Below are positions 45,902-57,059 of a stretch of DNA of 64,000 nucleotides, piece after piece; within the stretch, counting starts at the first letter, position 1, and each line of letters opens with the position of its first letter. The stretch is from Gigaspora margarita. Taxonomy: Eukaryota; Glomeromycota; Glomeromycetes; Diversisporales; Gigasporaceae. The translations under genes were made by a program, and so were the position numbers. The notes beneath the pieces are model-generated. The model searched no databases. It was not told the DNA's origin and saw only the letters and a list, made by a program, of their open reading frames with translations. The stretch covers positions 614,391 through 678,390 of the forward strand of contig WTPW01000019.1 of assembly GCA_009809945.1 (NCBI GenBank). Reading direction: 5' to 3'.

Positions 45902-46293
45902 TAGGGATGTTAAGTAGTTCAAACCAGCCTTTTTTATTTTATAAAATTTTAAGCTAATAAAAAGATTTATTAAATTATTTTTATAAATAACTATAACTAA
46001 AAAATTTTAATAAACAAGTTTAATTATTATAAAAAAAAAATAATAATATCAAAAACTTGCAATCATCTAAAGACTACTTTTTGAACTACCTAGTTCAAGA
46101 CTAAGTTCAAAGCTATATAAATTTAAAAATTTTAAACTCTACAAAAAGTTTTACTATTTTTTATAATAAGAAACTTAAAGTTTTTGCTATTTTAAACAAT
46201 TTTAATTAATAGCTTTGGAATATTTAATCAATTACAAATTTAGTAATGCACAAAAGACTACTTTGAACTACTTTGAACTACTTAATATCCCGA
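45902..46293. mobile_element. 392-bp hAT-like MITE, TSD GCAGCTAT
   Basis: TAGGGATGTTAAGTAGTTC at the left and GAACTACTTAATATCCCGA at the right are imperfect inverted repeats. GCAGCTAT lies at 45894-45901 and 46294-46301. The inside repeats TTTGAACTAC and GTAGTTC words. No ORF. Confidence 0.85.
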
Positions 46294-46301
46294 GCAGCTA
46301 T

Positions 46302-46640
46302 GCTAATACTTTATTAAGCTATTTATATTAATATCTCTGTACATATAGAATCTTACTTAATACTTAAATTTAGCATCATTCGGCCATCCAGTCAGAACCT
46401 AAGTTCTCAGATATCTAAATGCGACCTGCTACACTGTTTCTATCTAGAAACAGACTACTTATCTGACTATTTAAAGTACTATAAAAGGAGCTTCTTCCTT
46501 TTATAACAAGTACAAAATATCTTTCAAGCTTCTTTTATCTTGCTAGCTAGCAGCGCCTTTTACCAAGCTTGTTTTTTTCTTCTTCAATTCTCCTTACCTA
46601 ACTTTTCGAATAGGGTTCAGATATTCTCTATCCACAAGAA
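46302..46640 (+). promoter_or_regulatory. Possible LTR fragment with a TATA box
   Basis: This stretch is GC-richer than its surroundings. It has a good TATA box (ACTATAAAAGGAG, about 46480-46492) followed by pyrimidine-rich DNA (CTTCTTCCTTTTATAAC, CTTCTTTTATCTTGC, TTTTTTTCTTCTTCAATTC). The arrangement resembles the U3/R/U5 part of a retrotransposon LTR or a Pol II promoter. Neither a partner LTR nor an unambiguous TG...CA boundary is visible. Confidence 0.35.
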
Positions 46641-47408
46641 CAAAAGATTTAATGAAAATAAAAGGGGGGTACTAAAAGGGGGTAATACTATCAAACCTAA
46701 ACAATAACCAAAATTGACATCATATGAAAGAGAAGAGATAAAAAAACAAAGAAGGAGAGAACAAAAGTGGTGCAAGGTAGAAAGAAAATACAAAAAAGAA
46801 AAGAAAAAAAGAAAATAGCCAATTGATATTGTTCATAGAATTAATTTAAAAATTATATAGTCTGCACAAAGTATATAGCTTTACCAAAGCACTATATTTA
46901 CATATATATGAAAGACATAAAACAGAACTAAACTGCATTTACAAAACATTCTAAAAAGAAATTTCATTTTGGGTTTTCTCTATTCAAACTCACGTGTTTA
47001 TTTACTGAAATACATCATCTCACTCTCATGATCTAACTCTGATTTAGTTAACGCCTTTCCAATTAGAGAGAGTAAACAATGCTGATTTTTTAGAGGGGGT
47101 AAGCCAGATTTTCTACTTTTTGGTAAAATTTTGAAAATTTCAAAAAGCAACAAGAAAAAAGCCAGAGATAAGTACCAAATGTAAAAGAGTTGGTAGGAGT
47201 TATGCTTATTATAATAACATATCTCAAAACTAAACTCTAGATCAGTGCCCACTATTTCTTTGCTCAATAGTGCCAAGCAAGAGGTCTACTAACAGTAAAT
47301 GATAAACTCTAAGCTTGTTAGCAAGTAGTCTATGAACTTTATCTCTAAACAACAAGTGCCGCTCACTATAGGCTTTATTTGGTAGAGCCAATTTACTATT
47401 TTATGTAT
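46641..47408. other. Purine-rich then AT-rich DNA, no firm gene
   Basis: Positions 46720-46820 are a purine-rich run (GAGAAGAG, AAGAAGGAGAGAA, AAAGAAAAGAAAAAAAG). A 92-codon minus-strand frame at 47276-46998 has one hydrophobic segment (YLSLAFFLLLFEIF) but no family resemblance; I leave it uncalled. Confidence 0.4.
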
Positions 47409-47411
47409 TAA

Positions 47412-47943
47412 GGGGGCATCCATAAATAACGTTATGCTTGAGGAGGGGTTCCCCAAAATATAACGATTTTCCAATATGTAGAGGGGGTCCCCCAACATAA
47501 TGCAATTTTTTTATAAAAAATTTGTCTAAAACTTGATTCAGTAGTCCAATTTGGATGATTTTGGTACTATTTGAACTATCTCAAGGAGAGGATTCGAATA
47601 GTACCAAAATCATTTGATTTAGATCACTGGATTACGTTTTATTAACAAAATACTATTGGTTATTATGTTTTCTTATAAAATTACTATAAAATCAATAGTA
47701 TTTCATTAATAAAACGTGATACAGTGATCCAAATGAAATGATTTTGGTACTATTGGATTCGTCTCATAGAGACGAATCGAATAGTACCAAAATCATCCAG
47801 ATTGGATCACTGAGTCATTATATATTCAAGTTTTTATAAAATTTTATATATAAACATATGTATTTTTAAAAATTTTTTTATATAGTAGGGGGAGGTCAAG
47901 AGCTACTATATAGGAGTACATAACTTTATTTATGGATGCTCCC
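47412..47943. mobile_element. 532-bp Harbinger-like MITE with double hairpin, copy 2
   Basis: The same termini as the element at 39838 (GGGGGCATCCATAAATAACG), flanked by TAA at 47409-47411 and 47944-47946. Both hairpin modules are retained, the right one nearly perfect (GGTACTATTGGATTCGTCTC / GAGACGAATCGAATAGTACC). The two copies differ by scattered substitutions only, so amplification is moderately recent. Confidence 0.9.
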
Positions 47944-48125
47944 TAAATGTAAAGTTTTTATAAGTTGGTCTTCTTGAAATTTTTGGTATGATGAATCGGC
48001 AGAAAAAGTTTTTTTATCATTTTGCATATTACAATTACTAAATATAGTTATTACAAAAGTTCTTTATTAATTTCTAATTTTTTAACTAATTTCTATCAAA
48101 GCTATTTTATAATACTATGTTGTTT

Positions 48126-48632
48126 CCAGATGAGCATCTGGAACTGTCTAACTGACCAAGTACTAGGACTGTTCTGGTAATACAAGATGGGTTGGCAGAA
48201 GGAACATGGATCAGAGGGTTTAAATAGGCAATTCCTGTAGTTGGGTTGCAGAAGAACCCCTGAATACATTTATATCACATTATTTTTTTATATCACCTTT
48301 GGTTGTACACTTAATAATACAATTTCCTAAAAAATATAAGTGTAACCGTACAATTTTGCTATTTTAATACTAGTAAACTTAGTAGATATCACATCAATTA
48401 TCACGACGAACATTTTTTATAGTCTATTCAGGGGTCCTGTTGCAGGTATGGCAGCTAGTGTGGAACCTTAGAGCAGACCACTTAAATTAGATACCAAAAG
48501 TATACATGTGGCTAGTTAAATCCTTGTCAATATAACAAATACCGGTTGACCTCTATGTAGGTTAACTGATAGCTCTAGTATCCTGAATAAAATATCTCGA
48601 GTCCCAAGGTAGGCACTTTGAAACCAAAAAAA
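48126..48632 (+). mobile_element. 5'-truncated SINE copy, TSD AATACTATGTTGTTT
   Basis: It matches the 3' third of the SINE at 42409 (GGCAGA..., GATCA.AGGGTTTAAA, GTTGCAGGTATG.CA, GTGGCTAGTT, CTTGAATAAAA-like end) and ends in an A run. AATACTATGTTGTTT flanks it at 48111-48125 and 48633-48647. Without the nested 187-bp MITE and one 7-bp TSD, 313 bp of SINE remain. Loss of the 5' part including the tRNA head is typical of incomplete reverse transcription. Confidence 0.88.
48252..48438. mobile_element. 187-bp MITE nested in the truncated SINE, TSD GTTGCAG
   Basis: AAGAACCCCTGAATA at the left matches the complement of TATTCAGGGGTCCT at the right. GTTGCAG stands at 48245-48251 and 48439-48445. Deleting the element and one GTTGCAG gives GGGTTGCAGGTATGGCA, the sequence of the uninterrupted SINE at about 43242 apart from one base. 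Confidence 0.88.
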
Positions 48633-48793
48633 AATACTATGTTGTTTTGTAGCAGGTTTTATTTAATATTTTGTAGTAATTTTTGCTTAGTACTACCTAG
48701 AGGATAGTCAATTAACAGAGAATGCAACTTAACATTATACAAATATACTATTTAGCTTCAAAATCATTATATAATAAGTTTATAAAAAATTAA

Positions 48794-49288
48794 TTGATGA
48801 TCTACCAATCATTAGGTGCATAATTATAGTATAATGTGATGCGAATCACTATGTAAATGAATATATATGAATGCTATGATCGTCCAAGAAAAAATATTTT
48901 TTTACTAAGTTAATCAATTTTATTGCTTAATTGAAAGTTGTAGAGCTCATCGTTGTGGTTCTAATAGTAGTTAAATCATTCAAATCGGTCCAGTGGAAGC
49001 AAAGATAGCTTTAAAAAACATGTTAACGACTATATAAAATTTCTATATAGTCATTAACACATTTTTTAAAGCTATTTTGGCTTCTACTAGACTGATTTAG
49101 ATGATTTAACTATTATTAGAACTGCAACGATAAGCTCTACAACTTTCAATTAGTTGACAAGATCGATTAACTTAGTAAAAAAATATTTTTTCTTGGATGA
49201 TCGTAGCATTCACATATATAGTAATTTACATAGTGATCTGTATCATGTTACATTATAATTATGCACATGATGACTAGCAGATCATCAA
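48794..49288. mobile_element. 495-bp palindrome at a TTAA target
   Basis: TTGATGATCT at the left and AGATCATCAA at the right, flanked by TTAA at 48790-48793 and 49289-49292. The arms pair over almost their full length (GTGCATAATTATAGTATAATG; CAAGAAAAAATATTTTTTTACTAAGTTAATC; TTGTAGAGCT) and meet at ACTATATAAAATTTCTATATAGT near 49035. No ORF. Confidence 0.85.
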
Positions 49289-49299
49289 TTAAGTATAAA

Positions 49300-49631
49300 A
49301 GTTCTTTTAGACTATACTAACTAGCACTTTATTAAAACCTATTGGTTGTAGATCCAAGATATTATATTCAGGTACCATATTTGTAACTTTTGGTAAGGTT
49401 TTATAAGATTTGAAAACATACTCGAATTCACAGAGTCTAAATGATACTTTTAAAGAGGAATTGCAGGATTTTTAGGTAATTTATTTCTTTAAAGTAATAT
49501 TGTTAGCTTGAATAATTCTGAAAATTTATTCAAACTGTTTTTTTTTAATATGAATAAAGCTAAAACTCAATTTATTTAAGCCATTATTGAAATGAAGTTT
49601 GATATATCAACTCTAAATTATATAACTATTA
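49300..49631. other. AT-rich DNA without a recognised gene
   Basis: Nothing beyond AT-rich sequence is visible. Confidence 0.4.
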
Positions 49632-50285
49632 TCCCTTAGATTGTAACACAGACAAATTTGCCTGCATATTTTAAAAATTTTAATAAAATTTTAATAAAAT
49701 TTTAAATATTGATTTTAGCTATACATTTTCTAAGTAAAAAATATTCTTTGAGTTTTGTTTTAGTAACTTTGTTATAAAAATTTTTTAAAATTATTAGAAA
49801 ACTTTAGTATAATCAAAGTTTAAAGTTCTTGTATTAGCATTTTTACTATTAAAATTTTTTTTTAGATTTTCTTAAATTTTATATGTTCCCATCTATAAAA
49901 AAAACTTTTACTTCTAATACAAGTCTTGATTTTTACAAATAAATCATTAAAGTTGCAATAATAAAAGTTATCATCCTTTATATAAACTACAATATTGTTT
50001 TAAGAACTATAGCTTTAAAACTAAAACTAAATAAGATTACAGAGAATTGTGATAAAATTTTTTAAAAAATTTTTTTCTTAAAGATATCTATTTTTAGCTT
50101 ATATATAACTTAAAATTTTTTTCTTACAATATAAAAACTAATTTTGCAAAAAAGTAATTCTTATTTTCAAATATAATTGTACAAAGTTTTATTTAATTAT
50201 CTTTATATTTAAAAAAAATAAATTAGAGCAAAAAAAGTGCAAAAATGCAGGCAAATTTGTCTGTGTTCTACTATAATCTAAAGGA
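49632..50285. mobile_element. About 650-bp foldback element
   Basis: TCCCTTAGATTGTAACACAG and ACAAATTTGCCTGCAT at the left match, in complement, ATGCAGGCAAATTTGT and CTGTGTTC.ACTATAATCTAAAGGA at the right. The interior arms are diverged, which suggests an old insertion. The TSD is not clear. Confidence 0.7.
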
Positions 50286-50584
50286 TAGGTTTGCGAAAAC
50301 TATTCAAAACTCGTAGCACCAATTTTGGTTTTTTTTATTTAATAGTGATGATTAGCATATTATTATAAAAATTTTATTTATAAGAGTAGAAAAAACAACT
50401 GTTCTTGAATTCTTTAACCATTAAGATTTTTGATAATAAATAATTATTTTCAAATTCAATTCATATTTATCATGATAACAATCAATATTAAATATTTGGC
50501 ATAACCCGTATCAGTATATTTCGATAGTAAATGAGTGCCTCATATTTATCCTTTCAATCTTGATGATAGTAAAAAATACCTTAT

Positions 50585-51608
50585 CAGTCATAGGACATGT
50601 TCTTTTAATTGCTATTATAATAAAAATTATAATAAAAACATATAAATTTACTATAGTTATGGATTAGAAGATTCTTTTAAATCTAACTTATTAACTTAAA
50701 ATTAAATTTTTCATAGGTATAGAACAAGAGGAGAAAATAAAATTAAACTTAAAGATCAAATTAAAACTTCACTAATTTTGCACAAAACGAAAATGTAACT
50801 TTGCTAAAAACAAATATTTTTCGATTTTGAAATGAGAAGCATATGCAAAAACATGCTCTGAACAACTTTACTTAGTTAGCGAAAGAGTAGGTTATCTTGT
50901 AAAAAAAATGGATTATCTATATGCTAAAGTTAAAAATTTTGGAGTTTCAATATAAAAACCCTTTTTTTGTCAAAATAACCTGCTTTGGGCTTCTAAGTAA
51001 ACTTGTTCAGCAAGTAATTCTACTTGTATTAAAGTTGAAACATGTTTTTTCAGACCTTTTACTAAGTAAAAAATGGGTTTAAAGTTGGAAAAAAAATTTT
51101 TTTTAAAAAAAAATTTTTTTTTAGAAAAAATATTTTTTTTCCTGTTTTAACTTTAGTACAAGTAGAATTATCTGCTGAACAAGTTTACTTAGAAGCACAA
51201 AGCAGGTTATCTTGACAAAAAAAAGGGGTTTATATTGAAAACCTAAAATTTTTAACTTTAGCACATAGATAACACATTTTTTTTACAAGGCAACCTACTT
51301 TGCTGACTAAGTAAAGTTGTTCAGAGCATGTTTTTATATATGCTTCTCATCTCAAAATCAAAAAATATTTGTTTTTGGCAAAGTTACATTTTCGTTTTGT
51401 ACAAAATCAGCAAAATTTTAATTTGATCTTTAAGCTCAATTTTTTCTTTTCTCCTTGTTTTATACCCACAAAAAATTTAATTTTAAGTTAATAAGTTAGA
51501 TTTAAAAGAATCTTCTAATCCATATCTATAGTAAATTTATATATTTTTATTATAATTTTTATTATAAACAATATTTGAACTATTTTTTAAGAACATGTCC
51601 TATAACTG
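50585..51608. mobile_element. 1,024-bp palindrome, TTAA-type foldback, copy 2
   Basis: It begins CAGTCATAGGACATGTTC and ends GAACATGTCCTATAACTG, flanked by TTAT at 50581-50584 and 51609-51612. It shares terminal sequence and internal landmarks with the copy at 38092 (TATAGAACAAGA; AACTTTACTTAG; GGTTTAAAGTT...A/T centre). Its arms have diverged from each other much more, so it is older. Confidence 0.9.
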
Positions 51609-51836
51609 TTATATTTATTTTTTTAATCTCAGTATAATAACTCTGATCCATCTCAGTAATTTTTATTATAAAAAATGAATGCTTTACATTCACTCTTTTA
51701 AACTTTAATTCTATTATGATAATATTAAAGGCGGGAAAGAAAGACTCATTATTATACATCATTGAATTTATAGTACCGAAATTTTTTGAAAGATCTTGTA
51801 CACATGTGAAATTTTTTGAAAGACCTTGCATATCAC

Positions 51837-51970
51837 AATATATTTCAAAATATTTCACAATATATTTCAAAATATTTCACAATATATTTCAAAATATTTC
51901 AGGTTCAAAATATTTTGAAAAAGGTTTTAAAATATTTCGAAAATGGATTCAAAATATTTTTTGAAATATT
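51837..51970. repeat. Tandem repeat, CAATATATTTCAAAATATTT unit
   Basis: Three near-identical units of 22 bases are followed by diverged units (AAAATATTTTGAAAAAGG, AAAATATTTCGAAAATGG). The same AAAATATTTC words come back at 53560-53640. Confidence 0.88.
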
Positions 51971-51983
51971 TTGGTTTGAAATA

Positions 51984-52151
51984 AGGGCGCTGACATTTAT
52001 TAGATAATATTTTAGGGGGTGGGGGGTCAAGAAAAATCTTACCTTAGTTAGTTAGTTAAATTTGATTGGCTAAAATAAAATCTTACCTGGGGGTGGGAAG
52101 GTAAGCCCCTATAGTAAATGGATATTAGATAATAAATGTCAGCACTCTAAT
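51984..52151. mobile_element. 168-bp MITE, GTGCTGACATTTATTA termini
   Basis: GGGCGCTGACATTTATTAGA at the left pairs with the complement of GATAATAAATGTCAGCACTC at the right. G-rich tracts (GGGGGTGGGGGG; CTGGGGGTGGG) lie inside. The flanks GTTTGAAA and ATTCGAAA could be a worn 8-bp duplication. Confidence 0.65.
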
Positions 52152-52199
52152 TCGAAATAATTTCAAAATATTTAGACCTATGAAACCAAGCTGGATCAG

Positions 52200-53420
52200 T
52201 ACTGGTAGATCTGTAACCTGGATCATACCAAGGGTGCACTTGACTATATTTTCGAAATATTTCGAAATTTTGTATAATCTATCAAAATTAATCTACAAAT
52301 TTCATATTACAAGATCAGATTAGATCTTTTGTTTATAAATTAGATCTTCTACATTGTTTTTTTTGGTTTGTTTTGTTTTTTTCCTTTCGCTTTGTTTTTT
52401 TTCTTTTTGCTTTGTTTACATTGTTTTTTTAGTTTTGTTTTGTTTTTTTTTGTTTTTGTTTTTTGGATTGTTTTTAATTTTTTTATTAATTTATTTTATT
52501 CACACACTTTGTGAGAACACAACTCTTATTTTTTGGCATTTTGCAAAAAACTAACCTAGACTTGTTTAGCATTTTGCTAACATTAATCTGGNTTTGCAAG
52601 AACATCAACAACAATTTTTAAATTTCCAAGAATGATCTTTAGAAAAATGTGGGCACAAGTTTCTACAAGCTTTTGCAAATTTTCGCAAGTTTCGCTTTCG
52701 TTTGACATTTGTTTTTTTGTTTTTGTTTTTTTTTTTTTTAATTTTTTTTTATTAATTTATTTTATTCCGGCACTTTGCAAGAATACAACTTTTACTTCCT
52801 AGCACTTTGAAGAAAACCAACCCAAACTTTTTTGCTATTTTGCAAATATTAACTTGGTTTTTGGCAATTTCTGAATTGTCAGAGAAATGGAGATTTGGGG
52901 CTTCCTTTATTTTTTTTATTCAGTTTTTTGTTTTTTTGTTTGTTTTTTTTTACTTATTTTTTAATTTTTATTTTATATTCCTGACTTCTTCGGTACTTTA
53001 CAAGAAAACAATCTAACTTTTCTGGCACTTTACAAGAACACCACCAAAACAAAAGAAATAGCTGACGAAATGATAGTTAAAACAAAGAAGCAAATATAGC
53101 TAACTGGGATAAGTGAAAATAAGCGTGTAGGGCTAGTTTTTTATGGATTATATGCGACAAAGTGCGAAAGTATTTTTTTTCATTTTCGTTTTTGTTTTTT
53201 TCGGTTTTTTTTTGTGTTCATTTTTTTTTGTATAATAAAATATGTAATATTGAATAAAAATGTATATTTAATTTAAAATAAATTTAAAATATATAATGTA
53301 TGATAATAAATAAAAAAATATAAAATTTTATATTAAATTGCGAAACAATGCAAAAACCTATGAAAACCTGTGAAAACGTTCAAAAATTTGCAAAAGCGTG
53401 ATTATGTAAATATGTATATT
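52200..53420. repeat. T-rich DNA with a repeated CTTTGCAAGAA module
   Basis: Long (T)nG tracts alternate with a module of about 50 bases, CACTTTG(C/T)(A/G)AGAA.ACAACT...GCA.TTTG...AA, at about 52505, 52770 and 52990. The last copy (CTTCGGTACTTTACAAGAAA and following) recurs inverted at 60645-60705. No coding region. N at 52591. Confidence 0.6.
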
Positions 53421-53559
53421 GTTTATTTATTTTTTAAAAAAATTTTGAAAATTTTGCGAAATATTGCAAAATATTGCGATAGTATGCAAAATATTGCCTC
53501 CTGGGTCCCAGAGGGGAATAATTAGATACGGGGTTGCATTGTTTTTATTTGTTCTATTT

Positions 53560-53740
53560 TGCAATATTTCACAATATATTTTAAAATATTTTGAAATTTC
53601 TTTCAAAATATTTCGAAAGAAATGCATACCGAAATCTTTCGAAAGATTTCAATTCTTTCAAAAGATTTCACATCAATCGCCATTCTTTCAAAAGATTTCG
53701 GCATGCAATTTCTTTCAAAAAATTTCATATATTTATTTTG
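53560..53740. repeat. Cluster of TTTCGAAAGA / CTTTCAAAAGATTTC words
   Basis: At least six units of a self-complementary word (TTTCGAAAG, ATTCTTTCAAAAGATTTC) occur within 180 bases, with AAAATATTTC units at the left. It is a decayed minisatellite with hairpin potential. Confidence 0.75.
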
Positions 53741-53929
53741 CTAATGTATGTAAAAGAAGTTTATCTAGCCATATTTTCAGTATAATTGCAGTTTCATCCT
53801 TATATCCCTAATATTATAAAAAGTTAGCACAAATAATTAGCACATAATTGATAAAAATAATGCATAACAGCTATTTTTTTAGGAGATAGATTAATATTAT
53901 TACAAAGTTAGTTCGATTTTGTCTTTAAA

Positions 53930-54335
53930 TAAAAATTTGACCTCTTTTTTTTATTTCTTCATTGAATTTTACACTAAGTTGCAAGTTATTAAATAGCAAA
54001 TCCACGTATCCAGATTTTTTTTTCTCTTTAACTCTAATGGTTTGACTTGAAATACTTAAACAAGAATTTTAAGTTCTGATAATGTAAATGCTTTTTCAAA
54101 TACATTTTTAGCACCATCACCATGGGCCCAGATCTTGAGTTGAGCAAGTGCGAGACCAAGATCTTCTGGCAACATATCTTTCTTGAATATGAAATATTTA
54201 GCTTTGAAATTATTTTTTTTTGTAATATTTTTCAAGTTTGTATTCATTGCTTTAACATTTTCTCATAAGCTTGATGAACCTTTTTTAGGAACATATTCCT
54301 TGAATTGTTATCATGATCGTTGTCTGCTTTGCATA
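53930..54335 (-). pseudogene. Fragment of an unrecognised protein gene
   Basis: Three adjoining minus-strand segments in different frames look coding. They are DNNSRNMFLKKVHQAYEKML (about 54335-54255), the frame 54247-54056 with LPEDLGLALAQLKIWAHGDGA, and KKSGYVDLLFNNLQLSVKFN (about 54025-53950). The helical, Leu/Lys-patterned sequence suggests one protein of at least 130 residues broken by two frameshifts. I do not recognise the family. Confidence 0.45.
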
Positions 54336-54339
54336 TAGA

Positions 54340-54605
54340 TCTTAATTAATTGTATTAATAAAAAATTTTCAGTATTCTCTGACAGATGATTTTCATCATT
54401 AGTATAATAGAACCCTGAAGAATATATGTAATACTGAGATCCGGTTTTGTATAGATTTACTATATAATTTTTTAATATGTTATATATTTAAATTTGTATA
54501 ACCAACAAGTAATTTTTCGAAAAGTTAAATGTTTATTTGTATAACAAAGATATCTTTTATAACAAGTTAGATTTTTATTTTGTATAATAATAATATACTG
54601 TATGT
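54340..54605. other. AT-rich DNA without a recognised gene
   Basis: Nothing is visible beyond AT-rich sequence and short TATAAC repeats. Confidence 0.4.
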
Positions 54606-55610
54606 TTCCAAAAATAAACTAAATGCTACTCTCTTGTTTACATCCAAAAATGTAAAAACGCCTTTGATCCAAAAATAAGCTATCCTATGATCAATAATAG
54701 TCACTACATAGTAAAGTTAAAAGTTTACTATCCAAATCGATTAAAGTCGCTTAAGTAAACTCATTCAGAATATCAAAATACGTATACTCTAAAAATTTTA
54801 TCAAAATCTGAGAACTTTTTATTATTTGACTTTTAATTTTTACATTCAACGGTAAAATTAAAATTTTATTACAAAAATATATTTATTGAACTTAAAACTT
54901 AAGGGTAGGGGGTATGTCGATCAGTTTCATATGATTTTTGTGCCACTATTTTTTCTTTTGAATATTAAAAAATATTTTATTATGTAAACTGGTTTTAAAA
55001 ATTAATTAAAATTTGTAGAATAGGTTTTTCTGATTCTAATGGTAGTAAAATTATCAAAATTGATCAAATATTTATCGAGATACATATATTTAAAGGTTAG
55101 ATATTATTTTGTCATATGATGATCATATGATATTTAATTAATAANCTTGTGTAACNCCAGAAAATTTGGAGGCTCCCCGGAAACTTTACAATATATACAA
55201 GTATATTTTTTTAAAATATTTTATTTGTTAAAATTTTTAATACTATAAAGAATATAATCTAAACTATTTACTACAAAAATTTGAAAAAGATTAATTGTAA
55301 TAGTAAAAAGTTTNATTAGTAGCANATTTCTATTTTTTGTAAAAATCACGTTGTGACACTAAGATCATATGAGAAATGATCGACATACCCCCTACCTTTA
55401 AAAGTTTAATAATAAAAGATGCTTCAATATTGATAAAAATTTCAGAATATATATATTTTTATCTTCTGAATAAGTTTACTTAAGCGATAATAGTCGGTTT
55501 ATATAGTAGAATTTGGACTTTACTATGTAATGACTATTTGCGATTGACCAAAAATCTACCCTCAGATTTTGTGTTCAAAAAATATCCAAAAAAGATAGCT
55601 TATTTTGGAA
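54606..55610. mobile_element. Family X foldback element, host of a TTAA element
   Basis: The ends are TTCCAAAAATAAAC and GCTTATTTTGGAA. The arms contain CACTACATAGTAAAGTT and AACTTTTTATTATTTGACTT and the partner sequences on the right (GGACTTTACTATGTAATGA; AATAAGTTTACTTAAGCGAT). The 495-bp element at 54903-55397 lies at its centre. Confidence 0.72.
54903..55397. mobile_element. 495-bp element with GGTAGGGGGTATG termini at TTAA
   Basis: GGGTAGGGGGTATGTCGATCA at the left and GATCGACATACCCCCTACCT at the right, flanked by TTAA at 54899-54902 and 55398-55401. Further in, TCATATGATTTTTGTG and CACAA-like/ATCATATGA words pair. Several isolated N calls (for example 55145, 55156) fall in it, as expected where collapsed copies disagree. 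Confidence 0.82.
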
Positions 55611-55734
55611 ACATATAGTATGCATATCACTTTTTTATTATTTTTTATTTTTTTGTTTTTTTTCCCACAAAAAACTTGTCTGCACAAGATTATATATGTG
55701 AGAATTTTTTTTAAAATATCTGTACAAAAAGCTT

Positions 55735-56180
55735 ATTAGCGATCACAAATAATCGCTACATAACAAAGTCCAAATTTTACTATATAAATTGATTATATGC
55801 GCTTAAGTAAACATGTACATAATATAAAAATGCATATTTTTCAAAATTTTCATACAAACCAGAGAACTTTTTATTATTTAACTTGTAATTTTTACATTCA
55901 GTGTATATATTTTTTAAAAAATTTTTAATTTTTCGACGAACATAAAAATTACAACTCAAATAATAAAAAGTTCTCCAATTTGTATGAATATTTTATAACA
56001 TATGTATTTTGATCTTCTGAACAAGTTTACTTACGATTATAACTGATTTGTATAGTATAATTTGGACTTTACTATGCAGTAACTATTATCGATCAGGGGT
56101 AGTTTATTTTTGGATAAACCAAGTTTTTAGATTTTTTGGTTAAAACAAAAGGGTAGTTTATTTTCGGAATAGGAATATAT
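55735..56180. mobile_element. Family X element, shorter copy
   Basis: Left-arm words (GCGATCACAAATAATCGCTACATA; GTCCAAATTTTACTATATAAAT; AACTTTTTATTATTTAACTTGTAATTTTTAC) are mirrored on the right (AAATTACAA.TCAAATAATAAAAAGTTCTCC; TTTGGACTTTACTATGCAGTA; GGGTAGTTTATTTTCGGAA). It is a foldback of about 440 bp whose centre lies near 55930. Confidence 0.68.
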
Positions 56181-56695
56181 ATAGTAAACTCAGATCTAAA
56201 ATTGTATAATTTATAGTAAAATTTGAACTTATATGATAATTTTGTATAAAGCTTTTAATAAAATTAAGTGTATAAAGTTATATTAAAATTTTGAGTCTGG
56301 ATCTGAGTTATATATATATTCTTCGGGGTCCTAGTATAATGCTGGAGCAGATATGATTTCTGCAAAATAGTGTAAAATTGTTCTTTTAAGGGCTGGTTGT
56401 TTGTAATACAGTTATTGATATAGATCAAAATATCAAGTCCAAATTCAACATGTTTTTCAAACAATTAAAAAACAAGTGACTCTAAATAATATATAAACTA
56501 AACAAATTCAGTTCCTGGAATAATCATTGTTTTTTTGAATGGGTATTGTCTTCATACTCTATATTTTAGGTACTTTAAGCATTTAAACATGATCTTATTT
56601 TCATAAAGTCTTCATATACCATAGTTAAAGGATTACTTTTAATTAATTTATAGATACCCAACCAATAATATATAGAAATTTCAAAGCTTCACTTG
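56181..56695. other. AT-rich DNA without a recognised gene
   Basis: A 66-codon minus-strand frame (56464-56264) has no recognisable features. The word CTTCGGGGTCCT at about 56322 recalls the terminus of the 25688 MITE but no partner is seen. Confidence 0.4.
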
Positions 56696-56704
56696 ACTCT
56701 AAAG

Positions 56705-56941
56705 TAGTGATATCACCGAAATTAATTTTTGAAAAAGGCCTATTTCGTCTTCATTAGAGAAAATTAAAATTTTTTATAAGAAAGAGCAAATAAAATTTAT
56801 ATAAATATGTTTCTTAGAATTTTGTCTATTCAAAAAAAGTATCAAATAATTTCATCTTTCAAGTAAATAGGTCAAAAACAATTTCATTTTCAAATTTTAA
56901 TTTTGGGTTTTCAAACCTAAAATGCTTTTATCCTCATGTAT
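56705..56941. mobile_element. 237-bp TIR-less element, TSD CTTTAGAGT, copy 2 (inverted)
   Basis: On the minus strand it starts ATACATGAGG and ends ATCACTA, matching the copy at 31013-31248 throughout with scattered substitutions. Its TSD (plus-strand ACTCTAAAG) lies at 56696-56704 and 56942-56950. The match stops at exactly the same two ends as in copy 1, which confirms a defined mobile unit. Confidence 0.87.
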
Positions 56942-57059
56942 ACTCTAAAGTAATAATATTTCAAAGTATAATTCATAATTCTGTTTGATCTGTAATAAGC
57001 AGAACTCTATGTTGTCTATCATATGATTGTTTAAATGAAAATTTAATTGTTTTTTTTAA

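Noticed and set aside
51580..52007. Several 60-96 codon frames
   Set aside because: They come from the AAAATATTTC tandem repeat and the edge of a foldback element.
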